Part shown: in pieces, positions 10,880 to 21,697 of the stretch
Layout of the letters: each line of letters starts with the position of its first letter
How positions within the stretch are numbered: position 1 is the first letter of the stretch
Origin: Tetragonia tetragonoides
Taxonomy: Eukaryota > Streptophyta > Magnoliopsida > Caryophyllales > Aizoaceae
DNA length: 64,000 bases
Reading direction: 5' to 3'
Assembly: GCA_038025085.1 (NCBI GenBank)
Contig: CM076148.1
Span: 16,960,001 to 17,024,000, forward strand
Made by a program: the position numbers and the translations under genes
Notes under the pieces: generated by a model
What the model saw: the letters and a program-made list of their open reading frames with translations, nothing else
The model's database searches: none
What the model was told of the DNA's origin: nothing

Positions 10880-10998
10880 GGGGTGCAACACGAGGACTTC
10901 CCAGGAGGTCACCCATCCTAGTACTACTCTCGCCCAAGCACGCTTAACTGCGGAGTTCTGATGGGATCCGGTGCATTAGTGCTGGTATGATCGCACCC
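10879..10998 (-). rRNA. 5S rRNA copy 33, exact consensus
   Basis: The only copy I found that matches the array consensus at all 120 positions. The RNA begins GGGTGCGATCATACCAGCAC and ends TTGCACCCCT, and its first bases pair with the last to form helix I. The internal control region is intact: A box AGTTAAGCGTGCTTG (RNA 50-64), IE CGAGAG (67-72), C box AGGATGGGTGACCTCCTG (80-97), which bind TFIIIA and recruit TFIIIC and Pol III. The product is exported with or bound by ribosomal protein L5 and joins the large subunit. Together with an intact terminator this is the best candidate for a functional gene in the window. Confidence 0.99.
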
Positions 10999-11027
10999 AT
11001 CAAGCTATTGCACAATATTTGTTTTAA
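10999..11027 (-). promoter_or_regulatory. 5' upstream promoter region of copy 33 (model for the array)
   Basis: Read on the minus strand: TTAAAA at -29 to -24 (11022-11027), an AT-rich part, GC at -13/-12 (11010-11011) and T at -1. Plant 5S genes such as those of Arabidopsis need a TATA-like box near -28, GC near -12 and C at -1. Here GC and the AT-rich box are present, but -1 is T. The region is well conserved across most units. Confidence 0.7.
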
Positions 11028-11218
11028 CCTTGTTCTTACAACCATTTCTCACTTTTTGTGTGTCTCTTTTATTCGAAAATCAACTGTTTGTACGTAAAAT
11101 CCAACACGTCTCCCAAAATCTTTTATACTAGTGTTTTCTGATTCTAAATAGCGTTTTAAATAAGGCTACATAAAAATAAAAAAAAATAAAAAAAATTTAA
11201 GAAAATGAAGATTTAAAA

Positions 11219-11338
11219 AGGGGTGCAACACGAGGACTTCCCAGGAGGTCACCCATCCTAGTACTACTCTCGCCCAAGCACACTTAACTGCGGAGTTCTG
11301 ATGGGATCCGGTGCATTAGTGCTGGTATGATCGTACCC
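11219..11338 (-). rRNA. 5S rRNA copy 34
   Basis: Variants: cacactt (A box), gatcgtaccc. Confidence 0.96.
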
Positions 11339-11559
11339 ATAAAACTATTGCACAATATTTGTTTTAACCTTGTTCTTACAGCCATTTCTCACTTTTCGTG
11401 TGTCTTTTTTATTCGAAAATCAACGGTTTGTACGTAAAACCCAACACGTCTCTCAAAATCTTTTATAGTAGTGTTTTCTGATTCTAAACAGCGTTTTAAA
11501 TAAGGCTACATAAAAATAAAAATAGTAAATAATAAAATTTAAAAAATGAAGATTTAAAA

Positions 11560-11679
11560 AGGGGTGCAACACGAGGACTTCCCAGGAGGTCACCCAACCT
11601 AGTACTACTCTCGCCCAAGCACGCTGAACTGCGGAGTTCTGATGGGATCCGGTGCATTAGTGCTGGTATGATCGCACCC
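11560..11679 (-). rRNA. 5S rRNA copy 35
   Basis: Variants: acccaacc (C box), cgctgaact (A box). Confidence 0.96.
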
Positions 11680-11898
11680 ATTAAGCTATTGCACAATATT
11701 TGTTTTAACCTTGTTCTTACAGCCATTTCTCACTTTTCGTGTGTCTCTTTTATTCGAAAATCAACGGTTTGTACGTAAAATCCAACACTTCTCCCGAAAT
11801 CTTTTATACTAGTGTTTTCTGATTCTAAACAGCGTTTTAAATGCAGCTACATAAAAATAAAAAAATAAATAAAAAATTAAAAAAATGAAGATTTAAAA

Positions 11899-12018
11899 AG
11901 GGGTGCAACACGAGGACTTCCCAGGAGGTCACCCATCGTAGTACTACTCTCGCCCAAGCACACTTAACTGCGGAGTTCTGATGGGATCCGGTGCATTAGT
12001 GCTGGTATGATCGTACCC
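11899..12018 (-). rRNA. 5S rRNA copy 36
   Basis: Variants: catcgtag, cacactt, gatcgtaccc. Confidence 0.96.
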
Positions 12019-12239
12019 ATAAAACTATTGCACAATATTTGTTTTAACCTTGTTCTTACAGCAATTTCTCACTTTTCGTGTGTCTCTTTTATTCGAAAAT
12101 CAACGGTTTGTACGTAAAACCCAACACGTCTCTCAAAATCTTTTATACTAGTGTTTTCTGATTCTAAACAGCGTTTTAAATAAGGCTACATAAAAATAAA
12201 AATAATAAATAATAAAATTTAAAAAATGAAGATTTAAAA

Positions 12240-12359
12240 AGGGGTGCAACACGAGGACTTCCCAGGAGGTCACCCAACCTAGTACTACTCTCGCCCAAGC
12301 ACGCTTAACTGCGGAGTTCTGATGGGATCCGGTGCATTAGTGCTGGTATGATCGCACCC
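12240..12359 (-). rRNA. 5S rRNA copy 37
   Basis: A single difference: acccaacc in the C box. Confidence 0.97.
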
Positions 12360-12579
12360 ATTAAGCTATTGCACAATATTTGTTTTAACCTTGTTCTTAC
12401 AGCCATTTCTCACTTTTCGTGTGTCTCTTTTATTCGAAAATCAACGGTTTGTACGTAAAATCCAACACGTCTCCCGAAATCTTTTATACTAGTGTTTTCT
12501 GATTCTAAACAGCGTTTTAAATGCAGCTACATAAAAATAAAAAAAATTAAAAAAAAATTAAAAAAATGAAGATTTAAAA

Positions 12580-12699
12580 AGGGGTGCAACACGAGGACTT
12601 CCCAGGAGGTCACCCATCGTAGTACTACTCTCGCCCAAGCATGCTTAACTGCGGAGTTCGGATCGGATCCAGTGCATTAGTGCTGGTATGATCGCACCC
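12580..12699 (-). rRNA. 5S rRNA copy 38
   Basis: Variants: catcgtag, gcatgctt (A box), ttcggatcggatccagtg. Confidence 0.95.
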
Positions 12700-12927
12700 A
12701 TCAAACTATTGCACAATCTTTGTTTTAACCTTGTTCTTACAGTCATTTCTCACTTTTCATGTGTCTCTTTTATTCGAAAATCAACGGTTTGTACGTAAAA
12801 CCCAACACGTCTCCTGAAATCTTTTATACTAGTGTTTTCTGATTCTAAATAGCGTTTTAAATAAGCTACATAAAAATTAAAAAAAATAAAATAAAATGAA
12901 AAAAATGAAAAAAATGAAGATTTAAAA

Positions 12928-13047
12928 AGGGGTGCAACACAAGGACTTCCCAGGAGGTCACCCATCCTAGTACTACTCTCGCCCAAGCATGCTTAACTGC
13001 GGAGTTTTGATGGGAACCGGTGCATTAGTGCTGGTATGATCGCCCAC
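12928..13047 (-). rRNA. 5S rRNA copy 39
   Basis: Variants: acacaagg, gcatgctt, ttttgatgggaacc, RNA start cgcccac. Confidence 0.94.
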
Positions 13048-13265
13048 ATCAAATATTGCACAATATTTGTTTTAACCTTGTTTTTACAGCCATTACTCAC
13101 TTTTCGTGTGTCTTTTTTATTCGAAAATCAACTGTTTGTACATAAAACCCAACAAGTCTCCCGAAATCTTTTATACTAGTGTTTTCTGATTCTAAACAGC
13201 GTTTTAAATAAGGCTACATAAAAATAAAAAAATAAAAATAAATTTTAAAAAATGAAGATTTAAAA

Positions 13266-13385
13266 AGAGGTGCAACACGAGGACTTCCAAGGAGGTCACC
13301 CATCCTAGTACTACTCTCGCCCAAGCACGCTTAACTGCGGATTTCTGATGGGATTTGATGCACTAGTGCTTGTATGATCGCACCC
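13266..13385 (-). rRNA. 5S rRNA copy 40
   Basis: Variants: agaggtgc, ccaagg, gcggatttc, gatttgatgcactag, gcttgta. Confidence 0.94.
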
Positions 13386-13604
13386 ATCAAGCCATTGCAC
13401 AATATTTGTTTTAACCTTGTTCTTATAGCCATTTCTCACTTTTCGTGTGTCTCTTTTATTCGAAAATCAACGGTTTGTACGTAAAATCCAACACGTCTCC
13501 CGAAATCTTTTATACTAGTGTTTTCATATTCTGAACAACGTTTTAAATAAGGCTACATAAAAATAAAAAAAATAAAAAAAAATTTAAAAAATGAAGATTT
13601 AAAA

Positions 13605-13718
13605 AGGGGTGCAACACGAGGACTTCCCAGGTGGTCACCCATCCTAGTACTACTCTCGCCCAAGCACGTTTAACTGCGGATTTCTGATGGGATCTGGTGC
13701 ATTAGTGCTGGTATGATC
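13605..13718 (-). pseudogene. 5S copy 41, lacks RNA start
   Basis: A 10-base deletion removes gcacccatca, that is RNA bases 1-6 and positions -1 to -4, so gatc joins agctattg. Helix I and the start site are broken. Other variants: caggtggtc, cacgttt, gcggatttc, gatctgg. Homologue of copy 53, which keeps the bases. Confidence 0.9.
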
Positions 13719-13932
13719 AGCTATTGCACAATATTTCTTTTAACCTTGTTCTTACAGCCATTTCTCACTTTTCGTCTGTCTCTTTTATTCGAAAATCAAC
13801 GGTTTGTACGTATAATCCAACACGTCTCCCGAAATCTTTTATACTAGTGTTTTCTGATTCTAAACAGCGTTTTAAATAAGGCTACATAAAATAAATAAAT
13901 AAATAAAAATTTAAAAAAATGAAGATTTGAAA

Positions 13933-14052
13933 AGGGGTACAACACGAGTACTTCCCAGGAGGTCACCCATCCTAGTACTACTCTAGCCCAAGCACGCTTA
14001 ACTGCGGAGCTCTGATGGGAACCGGTGCATTAGTGCTGGTATGGTCGCACCC
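13933..14052 (-). rRNA. 5S rRNA copy 42
   Basis: Variants: ggggtac, cgagtac, ctctagccc (IE), gcggagctc, gggaacc, atggtcgc. Confidence 0.94.
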
Positions 14053-14272
14053 ATCAAACTATTGCACAATATTTGTTTTAACGTTTTTCTTACAGTTATT
14101 TCTCACTTTTCTTGTGTCTCTTTTATTCGAAAATCAATGGTTTGTACGTAAAACCCAACACATCTCCCGAAATCTTTTATATTAGTGTTTTATGATTCTA
14201 AACAGCGTTTTAAATAAGGCTACATAAAAATAAAAAAAAATAAAAAAAATTTAAAAAAATGAAGTTTTAAAA

Positions 14273-14392
14273 AGGGGTGCAACACGAGGACTTCCCAGGA
14301 GGTCGCCCATCCTAGTACTACTCTCGCCCAAGCACGCTTAACCGCGTAGTTCTGTTGGGATCCAGTGCATTAGTGCTGGTATGATCGCACCC
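14273..14392 (-). rRNA. 5S rRNA copy 43
   Basis: Variants: ggtcgccc (C box), aaccgcgtag, ttctgttggg, gatccagtg. Confidence 0.94.
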
Positions 14393-14601
14393 ATCAAACA
14401 ATTGCACAATATTTGTTTTAACCTTGTTCTTACAGCCATTTCCACTTTTTGTGTGTCTCTCTTATTCGAAAATCAACGCTTTGTACTTAAAACCCAACAC
14501 GTCTCCCGAAATCTTTTATACTAGTGTTTTCTGATTCTATACAGCGTTTTAAATAAGGCTACATAAAAATAAAAAAAATTTAAAAAAATGAAGATTTAAA
14601 A

Positions 14602-14721
14602 AGGGGTGCAACACGAGGACTTCCTAGGAGGTCACCCATCCTTGTACTATTCTCGCCCAAGCACGCTTAACTTCGGAGTTCTGATGGGAACCGGTGCATT
14701 AGTGCTGGTATGATCGCACCA
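14602..14721 (-). rRNA. 5S rRNA copy 44
   Basis: Variants: cctagg, ccttgtactattctc, aacttcgg, gggaacc, cgcacca. Confidence 0.94.
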
Positions 14722-14931
14722 ATCTAATTATTGCACAATATTTGTTTTAACCTTGTACTTACAGTCATTTCTCACTTTTCGTGTGTCTCTTTTATTCGAA
14801 AATCAACGGTTTGTACGTAAAACCCAACACATCTCCGGAAATATTTTATACTAGTAATTTCTGATTCTAAACAGCGTTTTAAATAAGGCTACATAAAAAC
14901 TAAAAAATTTAAAAAAAATGAAGATTTAAAA

Positions 14932-15051
14932 AAGGGTGCTACACGAGGACTTCCTAGGAGGTCACCCATCCTAGTACTACTCTCGCCCAAGCACGCTTAT
15001 CTGCGGAGTTCTGATGGGATCTGGTGAATTAGTTTTGGTATGATCGCACCC
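14932..15051 (-). rRNA. 5S rRNA copy 45
   Basis: Variants: aagggtgctac, cctagg, cttatctg (A box), gatctggtgaattag, ttttgg. Confidence 0.94.
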
Positions 15052-15271
15052 ATCAAACTATTGCACAATATTTGTTTTAACCTTGTTCTTACAGCCATTT
15101 TTCACTTTTCGTGTGTGTCTCTTATTCGAAAATCAACGGTTTGTACTTAAAACCCAACATGTCTCCCGAAATCTTTTATACTAGTGTTTTCTTATTCTAA
15201 ACAACGTTTTAAATAAGGCTACATAAAAATAAAATAAAATAAAAATAAATAAAAAAAATGAAGATTTAAAA

Positions 15272-15391
15272 AGGTGTGCAACACGAGGACTTCCCAGGAG
15301 GTCACCCATCCTAGTACTACTCTCGCCCAAGCACGCTTAAATGCGGAGTTCTGGTGGGATCCGGTGCATTAGTGCTGGTATGATCGCACCC
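15272..15391 (-). rRNA. 5S rRNA copy 46
   Basis: Variants: aggtgtgc, cttaaatg (A box), ctggtggg. Confidence 0.95.
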
Positions 15392-15603
15392 TTCAATCTA
15401 TTGCACAATATTTGTTTTATCCTTGTTCTTACAGCCATTTCTCACTTTTCGTGTGTCTCTTTTATTCGAAAATCAACGGTTTGTACGTAAAACCCAACAC
15501 ATCTCCCGAAATCTTTTATACTAGTGTTTTCTGATTCTAAACAGCGTTTTAAATAAGGCTAGATAAAAATAAAAATTAAAAATTAAAAAATGAAGATTTG
15601 AAA

Positions 15604-15723
15604 AGGGGTGCAACACGAGGACTTACCAGGAGGTCACCCATCCTAGTACTACTCTCGCCCAAGCACGCTTAACTGCGGAGTTCTGATGGGATCTGGTGCC
15701 TTAGTGCTGGTATGATCGCACCC
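15604..15723 (-). rRNA. 5S rRNA copy 47
   Basis: Variants: cttaccagg, gatctggtgcctta. Confidence 0.96.
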
Positions 15724-15944
15724 ATCAATCTATTGCACAATATTTGTTTTAACCTTGTTCTTACTGTCATTTCTCACTTTTCGTGTGTCTCTTTTATTCG
15801 AAAATCAACGGATTGTACGTAAAACCCAACACATCTCCCGAAATATTTTATACTAGTGTTTTCTGATTCTAAACAGCGTTTTAAATAATGCTACATAAAA
15901 ATAAAAATAATAAATAATAAAATTTGAAAAATGAAGATTTAAAA

Positions 15945-16064
15945 AGGGGTGCAACACGAGGACTTCCCAGGAGGTCACCCAACCTAGTACTACTCTCGCC
16001 CAAGCACGCTTAACTGCGGAGTTCTGATGGGATCCGGTGCATTAGTGCTGGTATGATCGCACCC
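15945..16064 (-). rRNA. 5S rRNA copy 48
   Basis: A single difference: acccaacc (C box), as in copies 37 and 60. Confidence 0.97.
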
Positions 16065-16283
16065 ATTAAGCTATTGCACAATATTTGTTTTAACCTTGTT
16101 CTTACAGCCATTTCTCACTTTTCGTGTGTCTCTTTTATTCGAAAATCAACGGTTTGTACATAAAATCCAACACGTCTCCCGAAATCTTTTATACTAATGT
16201 TTTCTGATTCTAAACAGCGTTTTAAATGCGGCTACATAAAAATAAAAAAAATTAAAAAAAATTTAAAAAATGAAGATTTAAAA

Positions 16284-16403
16284 AGGGGTGCAACACGAGG
16301 ACTTCCCAGGAGGTCACCCATCCTAGTACTACTCTCGCCCAAGCATGCTTAACTGCGGAGTTCCGATGGGATCCAGTGCATTAGTGCTGGTATGATCGCA
16401 CCC
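16284..16403 (-). rRNA. 5S rRNA copy 49
   Basis: Variants: gcatgctt, ttccgatgg, gatccagtg. Confidence 0.96.
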
Positions 16404-16622
16404 ATCAAACTATTGCACAATGTTTGTTTTAACCTTGTTCTTACAGCCATTTCTCACTTTTCGGGTGTCTCTCTTATTCGAAAATCAACGGTTAGTACTT
16501 AAAACCCAACACGTCTTCCGAAATCTTTTATACTAGTGTTTTCTGATTCTAAAAAGCATTTTAAATAAGGCTACATAAAAATAAAAAAAATAAAAAAAAA
16601 TTTAAAAAATGATTATTTAAAA

Positions 16623-16742
16623 ATGGGTGCAACACGAGGACTTCCCAGGAGGTCACCCATCCTAGTACTACTCTCGCCCAAGCACACTTAACTGCGGAGT
16701 TCTGATGGGATCCGGTGCATTAGTGCTGGTATGATCGCACCC
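16623..16742 (-). rRNA. 5S rRNA copy 50
   Basis: Variants: atgggtgc, cacactt. Confidence 0.96.
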
Positions 16743-16950
16743 ATCAAACTATTGCACAATATTTGTTTTAACCTTGTTCTTACAGCCATTTCTCCCTTTT
16801 CGTGTGTCTCTTTTATTCGAAAATCAACGTTTTGTACGTAAAACCCAACACGTCTCCCGAAATCTTTTATACTAGTGTTTTGTGATTCTAAACAGCGTTT
16901 TAAATAAGGCCATATAAAAATTAAAAAAAAAAAAAAATGAAGATTTAAAA

Positions 16951-17070
16951 AGGGGTGCAACACGAGGATTTCCAAGGAGGTCACCCATCCTAGTACTACT
17001 CTCGCCCAAGCACGCTTAACTGCGAAGTTCTGATGGGATCCGATGCATTAGTGCTGGTATGATCGCACCC
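16951..17070 (-). rRNA. 5S rRNA copy 51
   Basis: Variants: aggatttccaagg, gcgaag, gatccgatgc. Confidence 0.95.
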
Positions 17071-17299
17071 ATCAAACTATTGCACAATGTTTGCTTTAAC
17101 CTTGATCTTACAGCCATTTCTCACTTTTCGTGTGTCTCTTTTATTCGAAAATAAACGGTTTGTACGTAAAACCCAACACGTCTCCTGAAATCTTTTATAC
17201 TAGTGTTATCTGATTCTAAATAACGTTTTAAATAAGGCTACATAAAAAAAAAAAAAAAAAAAAAAAAAGAATAAAATGAAAAAAATTAAAGATTTAAAA

Positions 17300-17419
17300 A
17301 GGGGTGCAACACGAGGACTTCCCAGGAGGTCACCCATCCTAATACTACTCTCGCCCAAGCACGCTTAACTGCCGTGTTCTGATGGGATCCGGTGCATTAG
17401 TGCTGGTATGATCGCACCC
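17300..17419 (-). rRNA. 5S rRNA copy 52
   Basis: Variants: cctaatac, ctgccgtgttc. Preceded on the left by a run of 25 A (17244-17268). Confidence 0.95.
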
Positions 17420-17639
17420 ATCAAGCTATTGCACAATATTTGTTTTAACCTTGTTCTTACAACCATTTCTCACTTTTCGTGTGTCTCTTTTATTCGAAAA
17501 TCAACGGTTTGTACGTAAAATCCAACACGTCTCCCGAAATCTTTTATACTAGTGTTTTCTGATTCTAAACAGCGTTTTAAATAAGGCTACATAAAAATAA
17601 AAAAAAAATAAAAAAAATTTAAAAAATGAAGATTTAAAA

Positions 17640-17759
17640 AGGGGTGCAACACGAGGACTTCTCAGGTGGTCACCCATCCTAATACTACTCTCGCCCAAGC
17701 ACGTTTAATTGCGGATTTCTGATGGGATCTGGTGCATTAGTGCTGGTATGATCGCACCC
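17640..17759 (-). rRNA. 5S rRNA copy 53
   Basis: Variants: cttctcaggtggtc, cctaatac, cacgtttaattgcgg, gatctgg. Confidence 0.94.
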
Positions 17760-17977
17760 ATCAAGCTATTGCGCAATATTTCTTTTAACCTTGTTCTTAC
17801 AGCCATTTCTCACTTTTCGTCTGTCTCTTTTATTCGAAAATCAACGGTTTGTACGTAAAATCCAACACGTCTCCCGAAATCTTTTATACTAGTGTTTTCT
17901 GATTCTAAACAGCGTTTTAAATAAGGCTACATAAAATAAATAAATAAAAAAAAAATTAAAAAAATGAAGATTTGAAA

Positions 17978-18097
17978 AGGGGTACAACTCGAGTACTTCC
18001 CAGGAGGTCACCCGTCCTAGTACTACTCTAGCCCAAGCACGCTTAACTGCGGAGTTCTGATGGGAACCGGTGCATTAGTGCTGGTATGGTCGCACCC
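17978..18097 (-). rRNA. 5S rRNA copy 54
   Basis: Variants: ggggtac, caactcgagtac, cacccgtcc, ctctagcc, gggaacc, atggtcgc. Confidence 0.93.
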
Positions 18098-18317
18098 ATC
18101 AAACTATTGCACAATATTTGTTTTAACCTTTTTCTTACAGTCATTTCTCACTTTTCTTGTGTCTCTTTTATTCGAAAATCAATGGTTTGTACGTAAAACC
18201 CAACACATCTCCCGAAATCTTTTATACTAGTGTTTTCTGATTCTAAACAGCGTTTTAAATAAGGCTACATAAAAATAAAAAAAAAATAAAAAAAATTTAA
18301 AAAATGAAGATTTAAAA

Positions 18318-18437
18318 AGAGGTGCAACACGAGGACTTCCCAGGAGGTCACCCATCCTAGTACTACTCTCGCCCAAGCACGCTTAAATGCGGATTTCTGA
18401 TGGGATCTGGTGCATTAGTGCTGGTATGATCACACCC
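18318..18437 (-). rRNA. 5S rRNA copy 55
   Basis: Variants: agaggtgc, cttaaatgcggatttc, gatctgg, gatcacaccc. Confidence 0.94.
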
Positions 18438-18657
18438 ATCAAGCTATTGCACAATATTTGTTTTAACCTAGTTCTTACAGCAATTTCTCACTTTTCGTGT
18501 GTCTCTTTTATTCGAAAATCAACGGTTTGTACGTAAAATCCAACACGTCGCCTGAAATCTTTTATACTAGTGTTTTCTGATTCTAAACACCGTTTTAAAT
18601 AAGGCTACATAAAAATAAAAAAATAATAAAAAAATTTAAAAAAATGAAGATTTAAAA

Positions 18658-18777
18658 AAGGGTGCAACACGAGGACTTCCCAGGAGGTCACCCATCTTAG
18701 TACTACTCTCGCCCAAGCACGCTTAACTGCGGAGTTCTGGTGGGATCCGATGCATTAGTGTTGGTATGATCGCACCC
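18658..18777 (-). rRNA. 5S rRNA copy 56
   Basis: Variants: aagggtgc, catcttag, ctggtggg, gatccgatgc, gtgttgg. Confidence 0.94.
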
Positions 18778-18999
18778 ATCAATCTATTGCACAATATTTG
18801 TTTTAACCTTGTTCTTACAGCCATTTCTCACTTTTCGTGTGTCTCTTTTATTCGAAAATCAACGGTTTGAACGTAAAACCCAACACATCTCCCAAAATCT
18901 TTTATATTAGTGTTTTATTATTCTAAACAGCGTTTTAAATAAGGCTACATAAAAATAAAAAAAAAAACTAAAAAAATTTAAAAAAATGAAGTTTTAAAA

Positions 19000-19119
19000 A
19001 GCGGTGCAACACGAGGACTTCCCAGGAGGTCACCCATCCTACTACTACTCTCGCCCAAGCACGCTTCACTGCGTAGTTCTGTTGGGATCCAGTGCATTAG
19101 TGCTGGTATGATCGCACCC
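19000..19119 (-). rRNA. 5S rRNA copy 57
   Basis: Variants: agcggtgc, cctactac, cttcactgcgtag, ttctgttggg, gatccagtg. Confidence 0.94.
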
Positions 19120-19328
19120 ATCAAACAATTGCACAATATTTGTTTTAACATTGTTCTTACAGCCATTTCCACTTTTTGTGTGCCTCTCTTATTCGAAAAT
19201 CAACGCTTTGTACTTAAAACCCAACACGTCTCCCGAAATCTTTTATACTAGTGTTTTCTGATTCTAAACAGCGTTTTAAATAAGGCTACATAAAAATAAA
19301 AAAAAATTAAAAAAATGAAGATTTAAAA

Positions 19329-19448
19329 AGGTGTGCAACACGAGGACTTCCTAGGAGGTCACCCATCCTTGGACTATTCTCGCCTAAGCACGCTTAACTG
19401 CGGAGTTCTGATGGCAACCGGTGCATTAGTGCTGGTATGATCGCACCC
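19329..19448 (-). rRNA. 5S rRNA copy 58
   Basis: Variants: aggtgtgc, cctagg, ccttggactattctc, cgcctaag, atggcaacc. Confidence 0.93.
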
Positions 19449-19657
19449 ATCTAATTATTGCACAATATTTGTTTTAACCTTGTACTTACACTCATTTCTC
19501 ACTTTTCGTGTGTCTCTTTTATTCGAAAATCAACGGTTTGTACGTAAAACCCAACACATCTCCGGAAATCTTTTATACTAGTAATTTATGATTCTAAACA
19601 GTGTTTTAAATAAGGCTACATAAAAATTGAAAAATTTAAAAAAATGAAGTTTTAAAA

Positions 19658-19777
19658 AAGGGTGCTACACGAGGACTTCCCAGGAGGTCACCCATCCTAG
19701 TACTACTCTCGCCCAAGCACGCTTATCTGCCGAGTTCTGATGGGATCCGGTGCATTAGTTTTGGTATGATCGCACCC
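19658..19777 (-). rRNA. 5S rRNA copy 59
   Basis: Variants: aagggtgctac, cttatctgccgag, gttttgg. Confidence 0.94.
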
Positions 19778-19998
19778 ATCAAACTATTGCACAATATTTG
19801 TTTTAACCTTGTTCTTACAGCCATTTCTCACTTTTCGTGTGTCTCTTTTATTCGAAAATCAACGGTTTGTACGTAAAACCCAACACGTCTCTCAAAATCT
19901 TTTATACTAGTGTTTTCTGATTCTAAACAGCGTTTTAAATAAGGCTACATAAAAATAAAAATAAAAAATAATAAAATTTTTAAAATGAAGATTTAAAA

Positions 19999-20118
19999 AG
20001 GGGTGCAACACGAGGACTTCCCAGGAGGTCACCCAACCTAGTACTACTCTCGCCCAAGCACGCTTAACTGCGGAGTTCTGATGGGATCCGGTGCATTAGT
20101 GCTGGTATGATCGCACCC
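19999..20118 (-). rRNA. 5S rRNA copy 60
   Basis: A single difference: acccaacc (C box). Confidence 0.97.
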
Positions 20119-20338
20119 ATTAAGCTATTGCACAATATTTGTTTTAACCTTGTTCTTACAGCCATTTCTCACTTTTCGTGTGTCTCTTTTATTCGAAAAT
20201 CAACGGTTTGTACGTAAAATCCAACACGTCTCCCGAAATCTTTTATACTAGTGTTTTCTGATTCTAAACAGCGTTTTAAATGCGGCTACATAAAAATAAA
20301 AAAAATTTAAAAAAAATTAAACAAATGAAGATTTAAAA

Positions 20339-20458
20339 AGGGGTGCAACACGAGGAGTTCCCAGCAGGTCACCCATCCTAGTACTACTCTCGCCCAAGCA
20401 TGCTTAACTGCGGAGTTCTGATGGGATCCAGTGCATTAGTGCTGGTATGATCGCACCC
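20339..20458 (-). rRNA. 5S rRNA copy 61
   Basis: Variants: gaggagttcccagcagg, gcatgctt, gatccagtg. Confidence 0.95.
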
Positions 20459-20677
20459 ATCAAACTATTGCACAATGTTTGTTTTAACCTTGTTCTTACA
20501 GCCATTTCTCACTTTTCGTGTGTCTCTCTTATTCGAAAATCAACGGTTTGTACTTAAAACCCAACACGTCTCCCGAAATCTTTTATACTAGTGTTTTCTG
20601 ATTCTAAAAAGCATTTTAAATAAGGCTACATAAAAATAAAAAAAATTAAAAAAAATTAAAAAAATGAAGATTTAAAA

Positions 20678-20797
20678 AGGGGTGCAACACGAGGACTTCC
20701 CAGGAGGTCACCCATCCTAGTACTACTCTCGCCTAAGCACGCTTAACTGCGGAGTTCTGATGGGATCCGGTGCATTAGTATTGGTATGATCGCACCC
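20678..20797 (-). rRNA. 5S rRNA copy 62
   Basis: Variants: cgcctaag, gtattgg. Confidence 0.96.
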
Positions 20798-21016
20798 ATC
20801 AAACTATTGCACAATATTTGTTTTAAGCTTGTTCTTACAGTCATTTCTCACTTTTCGTGTGTCTCTTTTATTCGAAAATCAACGGTTTGTACGTAAATCC
20901 CAACACGTCTCCCGAAATCTTTTATACTAGTGTTTTCTGATTCTAAATAGCGTTTTAAATGCGACTACATAAAATAAAAAAAATAAAAAAAATTTAAAAA
21001 AATGAAGATTTAAAAA

Positions 21017-21136
21017 AAGGGTGCAACACTAGGACATCCCAGGAGGTCACCCATCCTAGTACTACTCTCGCCCAAGCGCGCTTAACTGCGAAGTTCTGAT
21101 GGGATCCGGTGCATTAGTGCTGGTATGATCGCACCC
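21017..21136 (-). rRNA. 5S rRNA copy 63
   Basis: Variants: aaagggtgc, aacactaggacatccc, gcgcgctt, gcgaag. Confidence 0.94.
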
Positions 21137-21356
21137 ATCAAACTATTGCATGACATTTGTTTTATCCTTGTTCTTACAGCCATTTCTCACTTTTTGTGTG
21201 TCTCTTTTATTCGAAAATCAACGGTTTGTACGTAAAATCCAACACGTCTCCCGAAATCTTTTATACTAGTGTTTTCTGATTCTAAACAGCGTTTTAAATA
21301 AGGCTACATAAAAATGAAAAAAATAAAAAAAAATTTAAAAAAATGAAGATTTAAAA

Positions 21357-21476
21357 AGGTGTGCAACACTAGCACATCCCAGGAGGTCACCCATCCTAGT
21401 ACTACTCTCGCCCAAGCGCGCTTAACTGCGAAGTTCTGATGGGATCCGGTGCATTAGTGCTGGTATGATCGCACCC
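21357..21476 (-). rRNA. 5S rRNA copy 64
   Basis: Variants: aggtgtgc, aacactagcacatccc, gcgcgctt, gcgaag. Its spacer has tctctcatattcg, shared with copy 72. Confidence 0.94.
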
Positions 21477-21697
21477 ATCAAACTATTGCACAATATTTGT
21501 TTTATCCTTGTTCTTACAGCCATTTCTCACTTTTCGTGTGTCTCTCATATTCGAAAATCAACGGTTTGTACTTAACACCCAACACGTCTTCCGAAATCTT
21601 TTATACTAGTGTTTTCTTATTCTAAACAACGTTTTAAATAATGCAACATAAAAATAAAAATAAAAATTAAAAAAATTAAAAAAATGAAGATTTAAAA

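Larger units (their letters stand above)
11219..12579 (-). repeat. Two-unit tandem duplication (680-base step)
   Basis: Units 34-35 and 36-37 repeat with the same gene variants (cacactt with gatcgtaccc, then acccaacc) and spacer marks (tctcaaaatc, atgcagctac). Related pairs with acccaacc followed by a gcatgctt/gatccagtg gene occur at 15945-16403 and 19999-20458. Confidence 0.9.
13605..15271 (-). repeat. Five-unit segment duplicated at 17640-19998
   Basis: Copies 41, 42, 43, 44, 45 match copies 53, 54, 57, 58, 59 by shared rare variants (ctctagcc with ggtac; gcgtagttctgttggg; ggtgctac with cttatctg). In the right-hand version two further units (55, 56) sit between the second and third members. 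Confidence 0.85.
17640..19998 (-). repeat. Duplicate of the 13605-15271 segment with two added units
   Basis: Seven units; 53, 54, 57, 58 and 59 match 41-45, while 55 and 56 are similar to copies 40 and 46. This suggests exchange with a shifted register rather than a simple copy. Confidence 0.82.
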
